Shown here: one piece after another, positions 18,264 to 26,806 of the stretch
Layout: every line of letters begins with the position of its first letter
Numbering within the stretch: the stretch's first letter is position 1
Translations under genes and position numbers: made by a program
Source of the DNA: Kofleriaceae bacterium
GTDB lineage: Bacteria > Myxococcota_A > Polyangia > Haliangiales > Haliangiaceae
Length of the DNA: 64,000 nt
Reading direction: 5' to 3'
Assembly: GCA_025357755.1 (NCBI GenBank)
Contig: JANXOP010000273.1
Location: 1 to 64,000, forward strand
Notes under the pieces: model-generated
What the model saw: only the letters and a program-made list of their open reading frames with translations
What the model was told of the DNA's origin: nothing
The model's database searches: none

Positions 18264-19010
18264 TCATGACAGCACGCGGCACGCGCCGCGACCCGGGTAG
18301 TAGCGCTTGTTCGCGCCCGGCGCCGCGTAGCCGTTGATCAAGACGCGTCGTGGAAAGGTCGACACGTTCGGCGTGCTTCCGTGCACGGCGTACGGGCCGA
18401 AGAACAGCACGTCACCGGCGGCGCCGACGACCGACACGGCGCGCGTTTGATCGACGGGACCGCGGCGCACGAGCCGACCGTGCTCGTCGAGCTGGACGGC
18501 CGCGCTCGGCAGGAACTGGAGCGGACCGTTTACTTCGGTCATGTCATCGACCAGCAAGATGGTCTGCACGAACGAGCCGCGCCCGGTGACATCGCGCCAG
18601 GTGTCATTGCCTTTGTCGCGGTGCTGGATGTCTTGGTGCCAATCGAACGCGACCCCATCATTGGGCATCTTGTAGTGCGCTTGGCAAAGGAGTTGTTCGC
18701 AGCTCGCGGTGCCGAGCAGCTCGAGCGACGGCGCGAGCAGGCGCGGATCGGCGCCGAGCGCGAGCAGCGAAGGTTCGGCGCCTCCGGCCCACACGACGCG
18801 TTGCACGACGGTGGGTCCACCGGCGGGGGGAATGCCGAGCGCGAAGAAGGCGCCCGCATGATCACCGGTGGCGGTCAGCGTTTGGGCCATCGCGTAGAGG
18901 CGCTCGAGGGCCGCGCGCACGGGGGCGACTTCGTCGGCCGTGAAGAGCCCGCGCTTTACGAAGAAGCCTCCGTCCTGGAAAGCGCGGTGCTCGTCCGGGG
19001 TCAGCAACAT
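18264..19010 (-). CDS. Phytanoyl-CoA dioxygenase (PhyH) family protein
   Basis: 248 aa from ATG 19010, preceded by a GGAG; the longer frame to 19106 has no family support. Non-haem Fe(II)/2-oxoglutarate dioxygenase. The metal site is visible as H125-x-D127 in DWHQDIQHRDKG, with the distal His in YAVHGSTPN (H210) and the 2-oxoglutarate-binding Arg just after (RRVLINGYA, R221/R222). The N-terminus (EHRAFQDGGFFVKRGLF) also fits PhyH. The substrate cannot be read from the sequence. It is divergent from nothing obvious and lies near the aldo/keto reductase gene on the same strand. Confidence 0.85.
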   Translation of the reverse strand: MLLTPDEHRAFQDGGFFVKRGLFTADEVAPVRAALERLYAMAQTLTATGDHAGAFFALGIPPAGGPTVVQRVVWAGGAEPSLLALGADPRLLAPSLELLGTASCEQLLCQAHYKMPNDGVAFDWHQDIQHRDKGNDTWRDVTGRGSFVQTILLVDDMTEVNGPLQFLPSAAVQLDEHGRLVRRGPVDQTRAVSVVGAAGDVLFFGPYAVHGSTPNVSTFPRRVLINGYAAPGANKRYYPGRGACRVLS

Positions 19011-19125
19011 CGCGGTCTCCTCCAAGGATAGCGGACCTGCGACGCCGGGCCAATTCTCCGGACCACGCCCGAGCATGTCGCGTTCCACCCCGTGTCGGCC
19101 ACGCATGCTTGATAGTGGTTCTCGA

Positions 19126-20121
19126 TCAGCGCTCGCTGTCGATGCCGGCCAGCATGGCCTCGGGATAGCGCGCGCCCGCGACGGCCTCGGCGGGCACCGC
19201 GCGCTCGAGCTGCGCGAGGTCTTCCTCCGAGAGCGTGAGGGTCAGCGCGCCGAGCGCGTCGTCGAGCTGGACCCGCGTGCGCGCGCCGACGACCGGTACG
19301 AGCGCGATGCCCGCTGCGGCTCCCTTGGCGCGCGCCCACGCGATCGCGAGCTGCGCCGCCGTGGCACCGCGCTCGGTGGCCAGCTGCGCGAGTGCCTCGG
19401 CGAGCGTACGGTTCTTCGCGGCGTTGTCACCCGTGAAGCGCGGCATGTGCGAGCGGTAGTCGCCCGCGCTCGGCTTCGTGCCCGTCAGCATCCCGCGCGA
19501 CAGCACGCCGTATGCCGTGAGTCCGACGCCGAGCTCGCGGAGCGTTGGCCAGATCTTGGCTTCGGTCGACCGGCTCGCGAGCGAGTACTCGAGCTGGACG
19601 TCGGTGATCGGGTGGACCTTCGCGGCAGCGCGGATCGTCTCCGCGCCGACCTCGGACAGGCTCGCGTAGCGCACGTAGCCGGCCTTGATGAGATCCGCGA
19701 TCGCGCCCACGGTGTCCTCGATCGGTACGTTCGGATCGAGCGCGCCGCGGTAGATGTCGATGTGATCGACGCCGAGCCGCGCCAGGCTGTACGCGACCGC
19801 AGCCTTGGTGCCGATCGGACTGGTGTCGAGGCCGAGCATCGTGCCGTCGGGCCCCATGCGCAGGCCGTATTTCACGCTGAGCAGCACCTGGTCGCGGCGG
19901 CGGCCCGCGATCGCCTTGCCGACCAGCATCTCGTTGCGGCCGAGGCCGTAAAAGTCGCCGGTATCGAGCACGTTCACGCCGCGGTCGATCGCGTGCTGGA
20001 TCGTCGCGATGCTCTCGGCGTCGTCGCTCGGGCCGTACCAGCTGCGGCCGCCCATCCCCATGCAACCAAGCGCGATCGGAAACACGTCGGGCCCTGCGGC
20101 GCCCAGCTTCAAAGTGGTCAT
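19126..20121 (-). CDS. Aldo/keto reductase
   Basis: 331 aa. NADPH-dependent (beta/alpha)8 oxidoreductase. Motifs are LGCMGMGG near the N-terminus, NVLDTGDFYGLGRNEMLVGK with the catalytic Asp53 and Tyr58, and Lys84 in LLSVKYG. The His of the usual tetrad is replaced: the strand reads IDIYRGALDP. That happens in some AKR subgroups. The C-terminal cofactor region VPVVGARTRVQLDDALGAL is intact. It is transcribed away from a LysR-type gene with only a 57-base gap, which suggests it is that regulator's target. Confidence 0.9.
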   Translation of the reverse strand: MTTLKLGAAGPDVFPIALGCMGMGGRSWYGPSDDAESIATIQHAIDRGVNVLDTGDFYGLGRNEMLVGKAIAGRRRDQVLLSVKYGLRMGPDGTMLGLDTSPIGTKAAVAYSLARLGVDHIDIYRGALDPNVPIEDTVGAIADLIKAGYVRYASLSEVGAETIRAAAKVHPITDVQLEYSLASRSTEAKIWPTLRELGVGLTAYGVLSRGMLTGTKPSAGDYRSHMPRFTGDNAAKNRTLAEALAQLATERGATAAQLAIAWARAKGAAAGIALVPVVGARTRVQLDDALGALTLTLSEEDLAQLERAVPAEAVAGARYPEAMLAGIDSER

Positions 20122-20178
20122 GCGTCAAATCTGGGCTTGTCGTTGTCGCTTCTCCAGTGAATAGGATGTATCGGAGCT

Positions 20179-21090
20179 ATGCCTGACGTTTATGCCCGCG
20201 ACCTCGATCTGAACCTGCTGCGCGTGTTCGCTGTGGTCTCCGAGACCGGCAGCGCGACCGAGGCCGCGAAGCGCCTCTACCTGACCCAGCCCGCAGTGAG
20301 CGCCGCGCTGCGCCGGTTGCGCGTGGCGATCGGCGCGCCGCTGTTCATCAGCACCGGCCGCGGCCTCGCGCTGACCGCTCGAGGCGCACGGCTCCGCGCT
20401 GGCATCGATTCGCACCTCGGCCAGCTCGTCGCTTCGGCGCTCGATCGCCCGTCATTCGACCCGCGCACCTGCGAGCGCACGGTGCGCCTCGGGCTCGCCG
20501 ATAGCCTCGAGACCTGGCTCCTGCCGCACCTCATGCGCATCCTCGATGCCGAGGCTCCCGGCATCCGCATCGCCGTCGTGCCGGTGCAGTTTCGCACCAT
20601 CGCGACCGAGCTCGCGAGCCGTGTCGAGATCGCGCTGACCGTGGCCGACCCGTTGCCGGCGACGATCCGCCGCGTATCTGTCCTCACCGGCGGCTTCGTC
20701 TGCCTCTACGATCCTCGCCACGCGAAGCTGCGGCGCACGCTGACCGAGGCCGTCTACTTCGCGCACGATCACGTCGTCGTCGGGTACAACGGCGATCTGC
20801 GAGGACACGTCGAGGACAGCCTCGGGAAGCAGCGCAACGTCCGCTGCGCCGTCGCTAGCTTCGCGAGTGTGGGCGCGCTCGTCGACGGCACCGCGCGCCT
20901 CGCGACAGTCTCGAGCATCGCCGCCGCGAGCATCCGCGAGTCGCGCCCGCACCTGCGCACCAAGCCGCTACCGTTCGAGTTGCCGACCGGCAGCGCGGAC
21001 CTGTTATGGCCCGCCACCACCGACGACGACGAAGCGCTGCGCTACCTGCGCGACACGATCATCGCGCTGTGCAAGCGGCTCAACCGCTAG
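20179..21090 (+). CDS. LysR-type transcriptional regulator
   Basis: 303 aa. N-terminal winged helix-turn-helix: LDLNLLRVFAVVSETGSATE, then AAKRLYLTQPAVSAALRRLR, APLFISTGRGLALTARG. This is followed by a two-lobed substrate-binding region of normal length. It is divergent from the aldo/keto reductase, the classic LysR arrangement, and probably controls it. The last 52 bases of the gene are repeated about 370 bases downstream (21462-21513). Confidence 0.92.
   Translation: MPDVYARDLDLNLLRVFAVVSETGSATEAAKRLYLTQPAVSAALRRLRVAIGAPLFISTGRGLALTARGARLRAGIDSHLGQLVASALDRPSFDPRTCERTVRLGLADSLETWLLPHLMRILDAEAPGIRIAVVPVQFRTIATELASRVEIALTVADPLPATIRRVSVLTGGFVCLYDPRHAKLRRTLTEAVYFAHDHVVVGYNGDLRGHVEDSLGKQRNVRCAVASFASVGALVDGTARLATVSSIAAASIRESRPHLRTKPLPFELPTGSADLLWPATTDDDEALRYLRDTIIALCKRLNR
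21036..21087 (+). repeat. 52-bp direct repeat, copy A (3' end of LysR gene)
   Basis: Bases 21036-21087 match 21462-21513 with two mismatches. They encode LRYLRDTIIALCKRL in both. Copy A is the true C-terminus of the LysR gene. Confidence 0.9.
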
Positions 21091-21116
21091 AGCTTCAAAG
21101 CTCATGGCGAAAGGCC

Positions 21117-21350
21117 GTGATCGAGGTCGCTCAGCTCGTCAACTCGCCGACGATCGCGGGTCTCGAGCACCTCGATCTGTCGTCGTGCGAGCTTCTCCAT
21201 GCGTCGCGGATCGCGGACTCGCCGCACCTTCGCTCGCTTCGCCGGCTCGAGCTCGGTCGAGGTGTCGATGATGGTGCGCTCCGGCGGATCGCGAAGAAGC
21301 TGCCCGAGCTGCGCTGGCTCTCTGCGCCTGGCACCAACTTCAAGTTGTGA
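21117..21350 (+). pseudogene. Leucine-rich-repeat gene fragment
   Basis: From a GTG at 21117 the frame reads about 77 codons that fit the end of a leucine-rich-repeat protein: IAGLEHLDLSSCELLHASRI, HLRSLRRLELGRGVDDGAL, LPELRWLSAPG. There is no N-terminal part, and the fragment sits between the two copies of the LysR 3' end. It is probably a relic brought in by rearrangement. Confidence 0.55.
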
Positions 21351-21461
21351 TGCATGACCCGGAGCCTGCGATCGAGCTTGGGCGAATCGCAGCCCGAGAC
21401 GAATTCCGCGGAAGCCTCACTCCCTGTCGTCGGCCATCGTCTCGCGATACAGGCCAGAGGT

Positions 21462-21513
21462 GCTGCGCTACCTGCGCGACACGATCATCGCGTTGTGCAA
21501 GCGGCTCGACCGC
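21462..21513 (+). repeat. 52-bp direct repeat, copy B (stray LysR 3' end)
   Basis: Near-identical to 21036-21087 (offset 426, two mismatches). There is no LysR gene body before it. It abuts the 3' end of the ricin-lectin-like gene. Confidence 0.9.
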
Positions 21514-21523
21514 GAGGAGTCCG

Positions 21524-22558
21524 CTACTGGCAGCGGCCGCGAGTCTTGTTCTCCATCGCGCACACACCGGACTGACAATCCGTGGGCCCTCCGCACATCC
21601 GGCCGCGCTCGCTGCCCTTTGGCTTCGCAGGCGTGGAGGTCGTCGTCGACGAGTGGTCGCTCGACGACGACGGCGGACCGGGAATGTAGACAGGGTGCGC
21701 CGCGCCGTACGTCTTGGCCGCGGCAGCGAACTTGTCGTGCGCGATGTACTGGCCTTTGCACTTCTGGGCACCGGGTTGGACGAGCGTGGCGGTCCCGGCC
21801 TTGGGGTCGGCGGTGAACTGGAATGCCTTGCGAGGCGTCGCGAACACGAGCGACTTCCCATCCTGCGCGATCGGCGCGCGCAGCACCTTGAGTCCTGGTC
21901 GAGTCGAGTACACCTCGCCGAGATCAGCCGCGTTGCGCGCGATGCAGATCATGTCGGAGTTCCGGCGGCGACACCGGAACAGCGGCGTGCCCTGCTCCGG
22001 CTCGCCCGGAATCGCGAGCTTACAGTCGCGCCCGAATTGCAACACGAGCTCGTACTCCGTGCTGTACGTGCCCGGCACCTCGCCATCGAACGAGCCTTCG
22101 GCGACCTCCGCATCGGCGCCGCCTTGGACAACATAAGTCTGCCAGTTGTGATTGCCGTTGGAGCATGGAGCGACGAGCGCCTTGTAGTCCGCGACCGCGA
22201 GACATTGATCCTCGCCGCGCCACAGAGAGGTCAGCTTCGTCGAGCGGGTGCTCTTTGTGGCTTTCCAGCTCTGACCCGAGACGTTCGAGCACTTCGCGAG
22301 CTGGAGCTGGTTGTTCGTGCCGTCGTTGATAATGTCGAGGCAGAGATCCGGGCTGCCCTCGGTCGACATCTTGACGTAGTCGCCCGCGGGGACCAGCTTC
22401 CAGTGCTGGCTCGGCAAGCCCTCGCAATGGCGCAGCGAGATTCCTTTCGGCGATGCTTCAAGGCAGCTTCCGTCCGAATTGCGAAACTCCTGAAAGTCCT
22501 CGGCCCAGCACACGCCGCCGAGCACCATGCACAACACCACCGCTCGCAGGATCGTCAT
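21524..22558 (-). CDS. Secreted ricin-B-lectin-like protein
   Basis: 344 aa from ATG 22558 (ATG 22567 is also possible); the longer frame to 22753 would hide the signal peptide ILRAVVLCMVLGGVCWA. After cleavage there is a beta-trefoil-like region (about residues 25-150) with QxW-type repeats: CLEASPKGISLRHC, SQHWKLVP, CLDIINDGTNNQLQLAKC, GQSWKAT. These usually bind carbohydrate. The second half is less clear and ends with a Ser/Thr/Pro linker and a Cys-rich tail (GGPTDCQSGVCAMENKTRGRC), typical of myxobacterial secreted proteins. Confidence 0.75.
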   Translation of the reverse strand: MTILRAVVLCMVLGGVCWAEDFQEFRNSDGSCLEASPKGISLRHCEGLPSQHWKLVPAGDYVKMSTEGSPDLCLDIINDGTNNQLQLAKCSNVSGQSWKATKSTRSTKLTSLWRGEDQCLAVADYKALVAPCSNGNHNWQTYVVQGGADAEVAEGSFDGEVPGTYSTEYELVLQFGRDCKLAIPGEPEQGTPLFRCRRRNSDMICIARNAADLGEVYSTRPGLKVLRAPIAQDGKSLVFATPRKAFQFTADPKAGTATLVQPGAQKCKGQYIAHDKFAAAAKTYGAAHPVYIPGPPSSSSDHSSTTTSTPAKPKGSERGRMCGGPTDCQSGVCAMENKTRGRCQ

Positions 22559-22974
22559 GCCGATCATCGTCGCACGATTTCGGTACGGGAAGACGAAGCA
22601 CCGAACCCGACCGGGTCGCCGCGCGACTTCCAACTTATCGAAGATTTTTTGTGTCGCCGTTCGGGTTGTACGTTTACTCACGAGGCTTGCCGCACGCGCA
22701 TCGCGCGCGGCGCGTGTGTTCGCGCGCGGCGGAATCCTTCGGAGGGAAATCACGGCCGGCGCGCTAGCCCGGAAAGCTCGCGTGGCAGTGCGGGCAGCGG
22801 TATTCGATGCGTAGCTCGCTGGGTAGGAACATGTCGACTGGTCGAGACCAGGTCAGGCGCGGACGGCAAGGCTTCGGTGAAGGAGATGCGTGCGCTCACG
22901 ATCGACCCGCGATGAGAATAACTGCTCGTGGAATGCGTATGACAGCGGTCCGCAGGACGCGTTAGGTTTCGCAC
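22559..22974. other. Intergenic region with a possible zinc-ribbon gene relic
   Basis: About 415 bases between two divergent genes. On the minus strand, 22832-22764 reads MFLPSELRIEYRCPHCHASF-PG-stop. This looks like the tail of a zinc-ribbon protein, but the frame is too short to be a full gene. Nothing else was found. Confidence 0.4.
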
Positions 22975-23760
22975 ATGGCGCACACCCTCTACGAGATCGA
23001 TGTGAGGCTTCGCGAGATCGAGCCCCCGATCTGGCGAACGATCGAACTGTCCGGCACGTCATCGCTCGAAGAGGTCCATCTTGCGATCCAGGCCGCGATG
23101 GGCTGGACCAACTCGCACTTGCATCAGTTCATCATCAGAAAGACGCACTACGGGGCTGACGTCGACGACTCGGGAGAGCTCGAGCTCGAGGATGAACGCG
23201 CGTACAAGCTCGAGGCCGTTGCCAAGGTCCGCGATGTCTTTCTCTACGAGTACGATTTCGGTGATGGGTGGGAACACGAGATAACCGTCAAGAGCGTCAC
23301 GAAGCACACCAAGGCGCCGAAGCCGCGCTGCATTGGTGGCGCGCGTGCCTGTCCGCCGGAAGATTGCGGCGGAGCTGGCGGATACCAGCACCTGCTCGAA
23401 ATTCTCCGCGATCCGACGAATCCCGAGCACGACTCGATGGTCGAGTGGTCCAGCAACTTCGAGCCCGAGCGCTTCACCCTCCCGAAGGGTGGCCTCGAAC
23501 TTCGAAGGGAGATCACCCGGCTCGAATCGTTCACCGAGGAAGACGACTCCTTCGACGAGTACGAGGCCGAGCTCCCGAAGCACTTCATCCAGAGCGTGCT
23601 CGCACTTGGTCCGATCCAGCGTGCATCGCTCGGAGCACTGATTGCGGCTTCGCTCGCGGACGAGCTCGTCGAGGTCACCGCGATCGCCGACCAACTTGCG
23701 CTTGCGCTCGCGAAGAAAACCCTACCGGTTCGGCAGGCGAGAAAGCGAACCAAGCTGTAG
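22975..23760 (+). CDS. Plasmid pRiA4b ORF-3 family protein
   Basis: 261 aa. The N-terminal about 190 residues match the pRiA4b ORF-3 fold, seen by YEIDVRLREIEPPIWRTIEL, LHQFIIRKTHYG, FLYEYDFGDGWEHEI and the Cys-rich CIGGARACPPEDCGGAGGYQ. The family is common in bacteria, is sometimes carried by mobile elements, and has no proven function. The C-terminal 70 residues are helical. No transposase lies next to it here. Confidence 0.88.
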   Translation: MAHTLYEIDVRLREIEPPIWRTIELSGTSSLEEVHLAIQAAMGWTNSHLHQFIIRKTHYGADVDDSGELELEDERAYKLEAVAKVRDVFLYEYDFGDGWEHEITVKSVTKHTKAPKPRCIGGARACPPEDCGGAGGYQHLLEILRDPTNPEHDSMVEWSSNFEPERFTLPKGGLELRREITRLESFTEEDDSFDEYEAELPKHFIQSVLALGPIQRASLGALIAASLADELVEVTAIADQLALALAKKTLPVRQARKRTKL

Positions 23761-24020
23761 TGGAGGGTCGCGAGGATTCCACACCGGACGTCCGAGAGCT
23801 GACACTGACCGCGAGCTACGTCTAGCCTTTCCATAGACTTACACAGTGGTCTGACCATTGCTCTAGCCGCTAGCATGGTCACGCGGCTCGCTCTGCTCGC
23901 CCTGCCTGCGAGCCTCTCCACGCGGGTCAGCGCATCGCGTTCGTGAACCTCCGCTTCCTGACTCGAGTCGACGCGCGCGCTGCGTGATCCCACGACATTA
24001 ACTTGGAAGGTCAAAGGTCA

Positions 24021-24713
24021 ATGAAACAACTCGCCGCTATGGTGTCGGTCGTACTCGCCTGTGTCATCGCTCCCCGACTCGCCGCTGCCGACAGCCCCGA
24101 GGAGCTCGTCGCCAAGACGATCGATGGATCGTTCGTTGCGGCGCTCGCTGCATCCACGGCGGCCTCGGTCTACTTCGCAACGAGCGATCTCACACGAGAC
24201 CGCCCCACCACGCGCACCGAGGCCGCCGTCGAGCTCGGCGTCAGCGAGCTCGGGCTCGCAGTCGGCGCATCGCTGTTCGTGCTCGGCCGCGATCAGCGCG
24301 ATTCGTTCTCCGAGACCATCGGTGGAGCGATGATGGTCGTCTCCATGCCGACGACCCTGCACGGTGGCGCAGCGGTCCTGCTCGGTCGCGACGAATCGGC
24401 CGAAGATCGCCGCCGCGCCGGCCTGATCGAGCTCGCATTCGCGATACCTCAGGTCGCGATCGAAGGGCTCGCGATCGACGGCTTCGCGAACGACCCGGTC
24501 GATCACGTACGTGCCGCCGGTGTCGCCACATCGCTTGGCTTGCTCGTTCCTTCGATCGCGATGATCGCGCACGGCGGATACCTGGTCGCGACGGATGACG
24601 CACCCGACCTCACCGCGCTGAACATCCATGGGCACCGCGTAGCGCTGGCTCCGGTGTACGTCGGCTCGGCCGCGACGGGCAGCCTGGGGCTTGGCGCCAG
24701 CGGATCGTTCTGA
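24021..24713 (+). CDS. Hypothetical exported protein
   Basis: 230 aa from ATG 24021, chosen for the AAAGG-type ribosome site and because it starts a clean signal peptide (MKQLAAMVSVVLACVIAPRL, cleavage after AAA). The mature protein has alternating hydrophobic stretches, is Ala/Gly-rich, and ends with GLGASGSF. A terminal Phe is common in outer-membrane proteins, but the barrel assignment is not secure. It is convergent with the next gene. Confidence 0.65.
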   Translation: MKQLAAMVSVVLACVIAPRLAAADSPEELVAKTIDGSFVAALAASTAASVYFATSDLTRDRPTTRTEAAVELGVSELGLAVGASLFVLGRDQRDSFSETIGGAMMVVSMPTTLHGGAAVLLGRDESAEDRRRAGLIELAFAIPQVAIEGLAIDGFANDPVDHVRAAGVATSLGLLVPSIAMIAHGGYLVATDDAPDLTALNIHGHRVALAPVYVGSAATGSLGLGASGSF

Positions 24714-24722
24714 CGCGATCGA

Positions 24723-24738
24723 TCGTTCCGTGGAACGA
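24723..24738. terminator. Possible bidirectional terminator hairpin
   Basis: TCGTTCC-GT-GGAACGA forms a 7-bp inverted repeat 10 bases after the stop of the plus-strand gene. A second inverted repeat, ACTGACG/CGTCAGT (24752-24776), follows. Both lie between convergent genes. There is no U-tract, so termination is a guess. Confidence 0.3.
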
Positions 24739-24771
24739 GCCGATGTCTAACACTGACGCTGCGCTGTTACG

Positions 24772-24984
24772 TCAGTCAGCTGAGCTCGTGATCGTGACGA
24801 TCTCGACGACCGACCCGTCACCGAGAGCGATCGTCTGAACCGATGACGGATCCGTATTCGCGCGCATCGCGCGACAGATCGGACAATCATCCTCTGCGTC
24901 CGCGTTGCCTGGCGGGGCGGCGGCGGCGGCTTGGAACGCCTGTTCGAGCCAGTCGGGCATGGACGCGCGCTTCTTGGTCTTCAT
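24772..24984 (-). CDS. Small hypothetical protein with CPIC motif
   Basis: 70 aa. It begins MKTKKRASMPDWLEQAFQAA, followed by an Ala/Pro-rich spacer and a DDCPICRAM knuckle. A single CxxC would need a partner chain to bind metal. The C-terminal 25 residues look like beta strands. It is convergent with the exported-protein gene. No family recognised. Confidence 0.55.
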   Translation of the reverse strand: MKTKKRASMPDWLEQAFQAAAAAPPGNADAEDDCPICRAMRANTDPSSVQTIALGDGSVVEIVTITSSAD

Positions 24985-25373
24985 GCACCAACTCTGTCCA
25001 CGCCGCGTGCCATCGCTAGGTGTTCAGAATCGTTGCGACGCCTGCTCGGCACGTCCGACTCTCGGACGATGTTGTCCGAGATCCGTTCGGACAACCCGGA
25101 CAAATGCGACCACTCCACCCCGAAGCGAGGCACGAGCAGCGTCCACAGCGAGTACCTCATCGTTGGAACGAGCCTACCGTACAGCTGAGGTCGCGGACAT
25201 TCCTCCGCTCGGCGCGCGCTGCCGGTGCGTTGACGCTACCTACGCGCTCGTCGGCGCGTGAACAAGCGGGGTTCCCGAGGTTCGATGCTTCGCCAGCGGG
25301 ACGAGCTCACGTGCGGGCTGTAGTCAAGTCAGTCCCGAATCGACAACCCACGATGATGAGAACGTTGCCACGC
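24985..25373. other. Intergenic region, nothing convincing
   Basis: About 390 bases between two minus-strand genes. Short frames on both strands lack family signals and credible starts. It should contain the promoter of the small CPIC gene and the 3' end region of the response regulator. Confidence 0.45.
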
Positions 25374-25904
25374 CTACGCTCGCGGTGCGGTGCGCGCGAG
25401 GAAGCGCTGGAGCCAGCTGCGGGGCTTGCGCAGCCGGCGCGCGGTCTCGCTCTTGTTGCCGTGGCAATCGGCGAACACGCGGGTCACGTGCTCCCACAGC
25501 GCGCGATCGACCGAGGCAGTCTGGACCGGCATTGGGCTATGCCCACCGAGCCGCTGAACGATCTCTCGGGCCGTGATCGGCTTCTGAACGACTTCGTTCG
25601 CACCTGCTCGCATTGCGAGGACCGCAACATCCATCGAGCCGTAGCCGGTCATCAGCACCAGCATCGCCGCGGGACATTCGACACGCAGGATCCGAATCAG
25701 GTCGAGGCCCGATTCGTTGCGCAGCTGAAAATCGATCACGATTAGATCGAATGAGCGTGCGCGTGACAACGCGAGCGTGGATTCACTCGACACGGCGGTT
25801 TCGACCTCGAAGCCCATCGCTTCGAACGCCGCGCGAAAGCCCCGCAAGATCATCGAATCGTCGTCGACCACCAGAACCTTGCGAGCCGCCTCGATCTCCC
25901 CCAT
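25374..25904 (-). CDS. RegA/PrrA-like response regulator
   Basis: 176 aa. Receiver domain (8-120) with acidic pocket VDDD, phospho-acceptor Asp in LIVIDFQLRNESG, Thr in VLMTGYG and Lys in VQKPI. A short linker leads to a C-terminal Fis-like helix-turn-helix (NKSETARRLRKPRSWLQRFL). This two-part architecture without a sigma-54 ATPase domain matches the RegA/PrrA/ActR group. No histidine kinase gene is adjacent. The start ATG follows a plausible GGTAG-type site. It is an orphan regulator, so its targets cannot be inferred. Confidence 0.88.
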   Translation of the reverse strand: MGEIEAARKVLVVDDDSMILRGFRAAFEAMGFEVETAVSSESTLALSRARSFDLIVIDFQLRNESGLDLIRILRVECPAAMLVLMTGYGSMDVAVLAMRAGANEVVQKPITAREIVQRLGGHSPMPVQTASVDRALWEHVTRVFADCHGNKSETARRLRKPRSWLQRFLARTAPRA

Positions 25905-25928
25905 CGCGGTAGAGCATACAAAAAACTC

Positions 25929-25989
25929 TACGGGAGTGTAATGCCCTGGGTCCGGTCGAACGTCGGGCGCTACGGTGACGTCCTCGACT
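25929..25989 (-). repeat. Copy of the 3' end of the DUF4255 gene
   Basis: On the minus strand this encodes PTFDRTQGITLP-stop. The end of the DUF4255 gene at 27116 encodes PTFDSSQGIPLP-stop. The two stretches (25929-25989 and 27116-27178) align at roughly 80% with a 2-base gap, in the same orientation. They bracket the immunity cassette. Confidence 0.75.
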
Positions 25990-26129
25990 CGTAGTGCCCA
26001 GGCCGGTCGAGCTCAGCGCGATCACGGTGTCGATCAGCGAGAAGAACCATGCGTGGAAGTCCTCGCGACCAGGTGATGATGTTAAGAATCGACTCGGTGG
26101 GGGTTGGCAAAGGTGCCGGGGTCGACGAC

Positions 26130-26165
26130 GGTCACGTCGACCGTACAGGTCACGTCGACCGTACA
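26130..26165 (+). repeat. Two exact 18-bp tandem units
   Basis: The unit ggtcacgtcgaccgtaca occurs twice in a row (26130-26147, 26148-26165). One plus frame through it reads VTSTVQ twice and stays open and protein-like to about 26283, but no gene start or family is evident. Confidence 0.7.
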
Positions 26166-26252
26166 CGAACCGTTCGAGCCTGCCCGCGCGCCTGTCCGGC
26201 TCGAGAGCATCGACGGCTCTGGCTTGCCGATCGCCATCGACGCGACTGCCCA

Positions 26253-26318
26253 TTGCGACGTATCCGTTACCAGTCAGGGGACTTCCCCGAGGTCGTCGAG
26301 ACGAGAAAGGCAGATTGA
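26253..26318 (+). pseudogene. Relic of the toxin C-terminus
   Basis: The frame reads LRRIRYQSGDFPEVVETRKAD-stop. The last residues of the 1165-aa effector at 48439 are SRRIRYEFGDYPDVVDTRKAN-stop. Both stops overlap the start of the following immunity gene as TGATG. Upstream of 26253 the match ends, so only about 22 codons survive. Confidence 0.85.
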
Positions 26319-26806
26319 TGGCGAATCGCATCTATCTGATCTGCGCCAAGTCGACACCGATCGCCTACGGTCAGATTATCGATCAGATGGGTCATATGGG
26401 CTTCCTCGACAATCCCGCTCGCTTCGAGCCCGAGCTCAACAAGGACAACAAGGACAACGCTCACTGGAGTGCCTTCGAGCTTCACTATCGACCCGACGTG
26501 GAACCGATCACGGTCGAACAGATCGGCGACGGGGGCGAACTACAAACGGTCATCGCAGAGCTTCGCGAGAAGCTCGATGACGAGTCTGCATCGCCGCTAC
26601 GCATGTCACTCTCGGGCAGGCTGTCTGCGGCCACGCAAGGCTTGATCTTGCAACTGCCTGACGCGCTCCCCGACGATGTTTGGGAAATGTTAGACGCGAC
26701 AGAAGGATACTTTGCCAAGGTCTGTAACGGTTTAATCTTCTCGCACGAAGGCGTGTTCGACTCGAACCTGCAGCTCGTGCTTCGCTGGAGCAAGCCAGGA
26801 ATCTAA
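26318..26806 (+). CDS. Probable immunity protein, second copy
   Basis: 162 aa, starting MANRIYLICAKSTPIAYGQI. It is about 85% identical to the gene at 47951-48439, and nearly all differences are conservative. It has no signal peptide and is soluble and acidic. The other copy sits directly behind the DUF4157 toxin; this one sits directly behind a 22-codon relic of the same toxin end, so immunity to that toxin tip is the natural reading. I do not recognise a named immunity family. Codon third positions are less GC-rich than in the eCIS genes, in line with acquired DNA. Confidence 0.85.
   Translation: MANRIYLICAKSTPIAYGQIIDQMGHMGFLDNPARFEPELNKDNKDNAHWSAFELHYRPDVEPITVEQIGDGGELQTVIAELREKLDDESASPLRMSLSGRLSAATQGLILQLPDALPDDVWEMLDATEGYFAKVCNGLIFSHEGVFDSNLQLVLRWSKPGI

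Noticed and set aside
22975-23760. Transposon remnant because of the pRiA4b ORF-3 gene
   Set aside because: No transposase, terminal inverted repeats or target duplications were seen nearby; the family is common without transposons.
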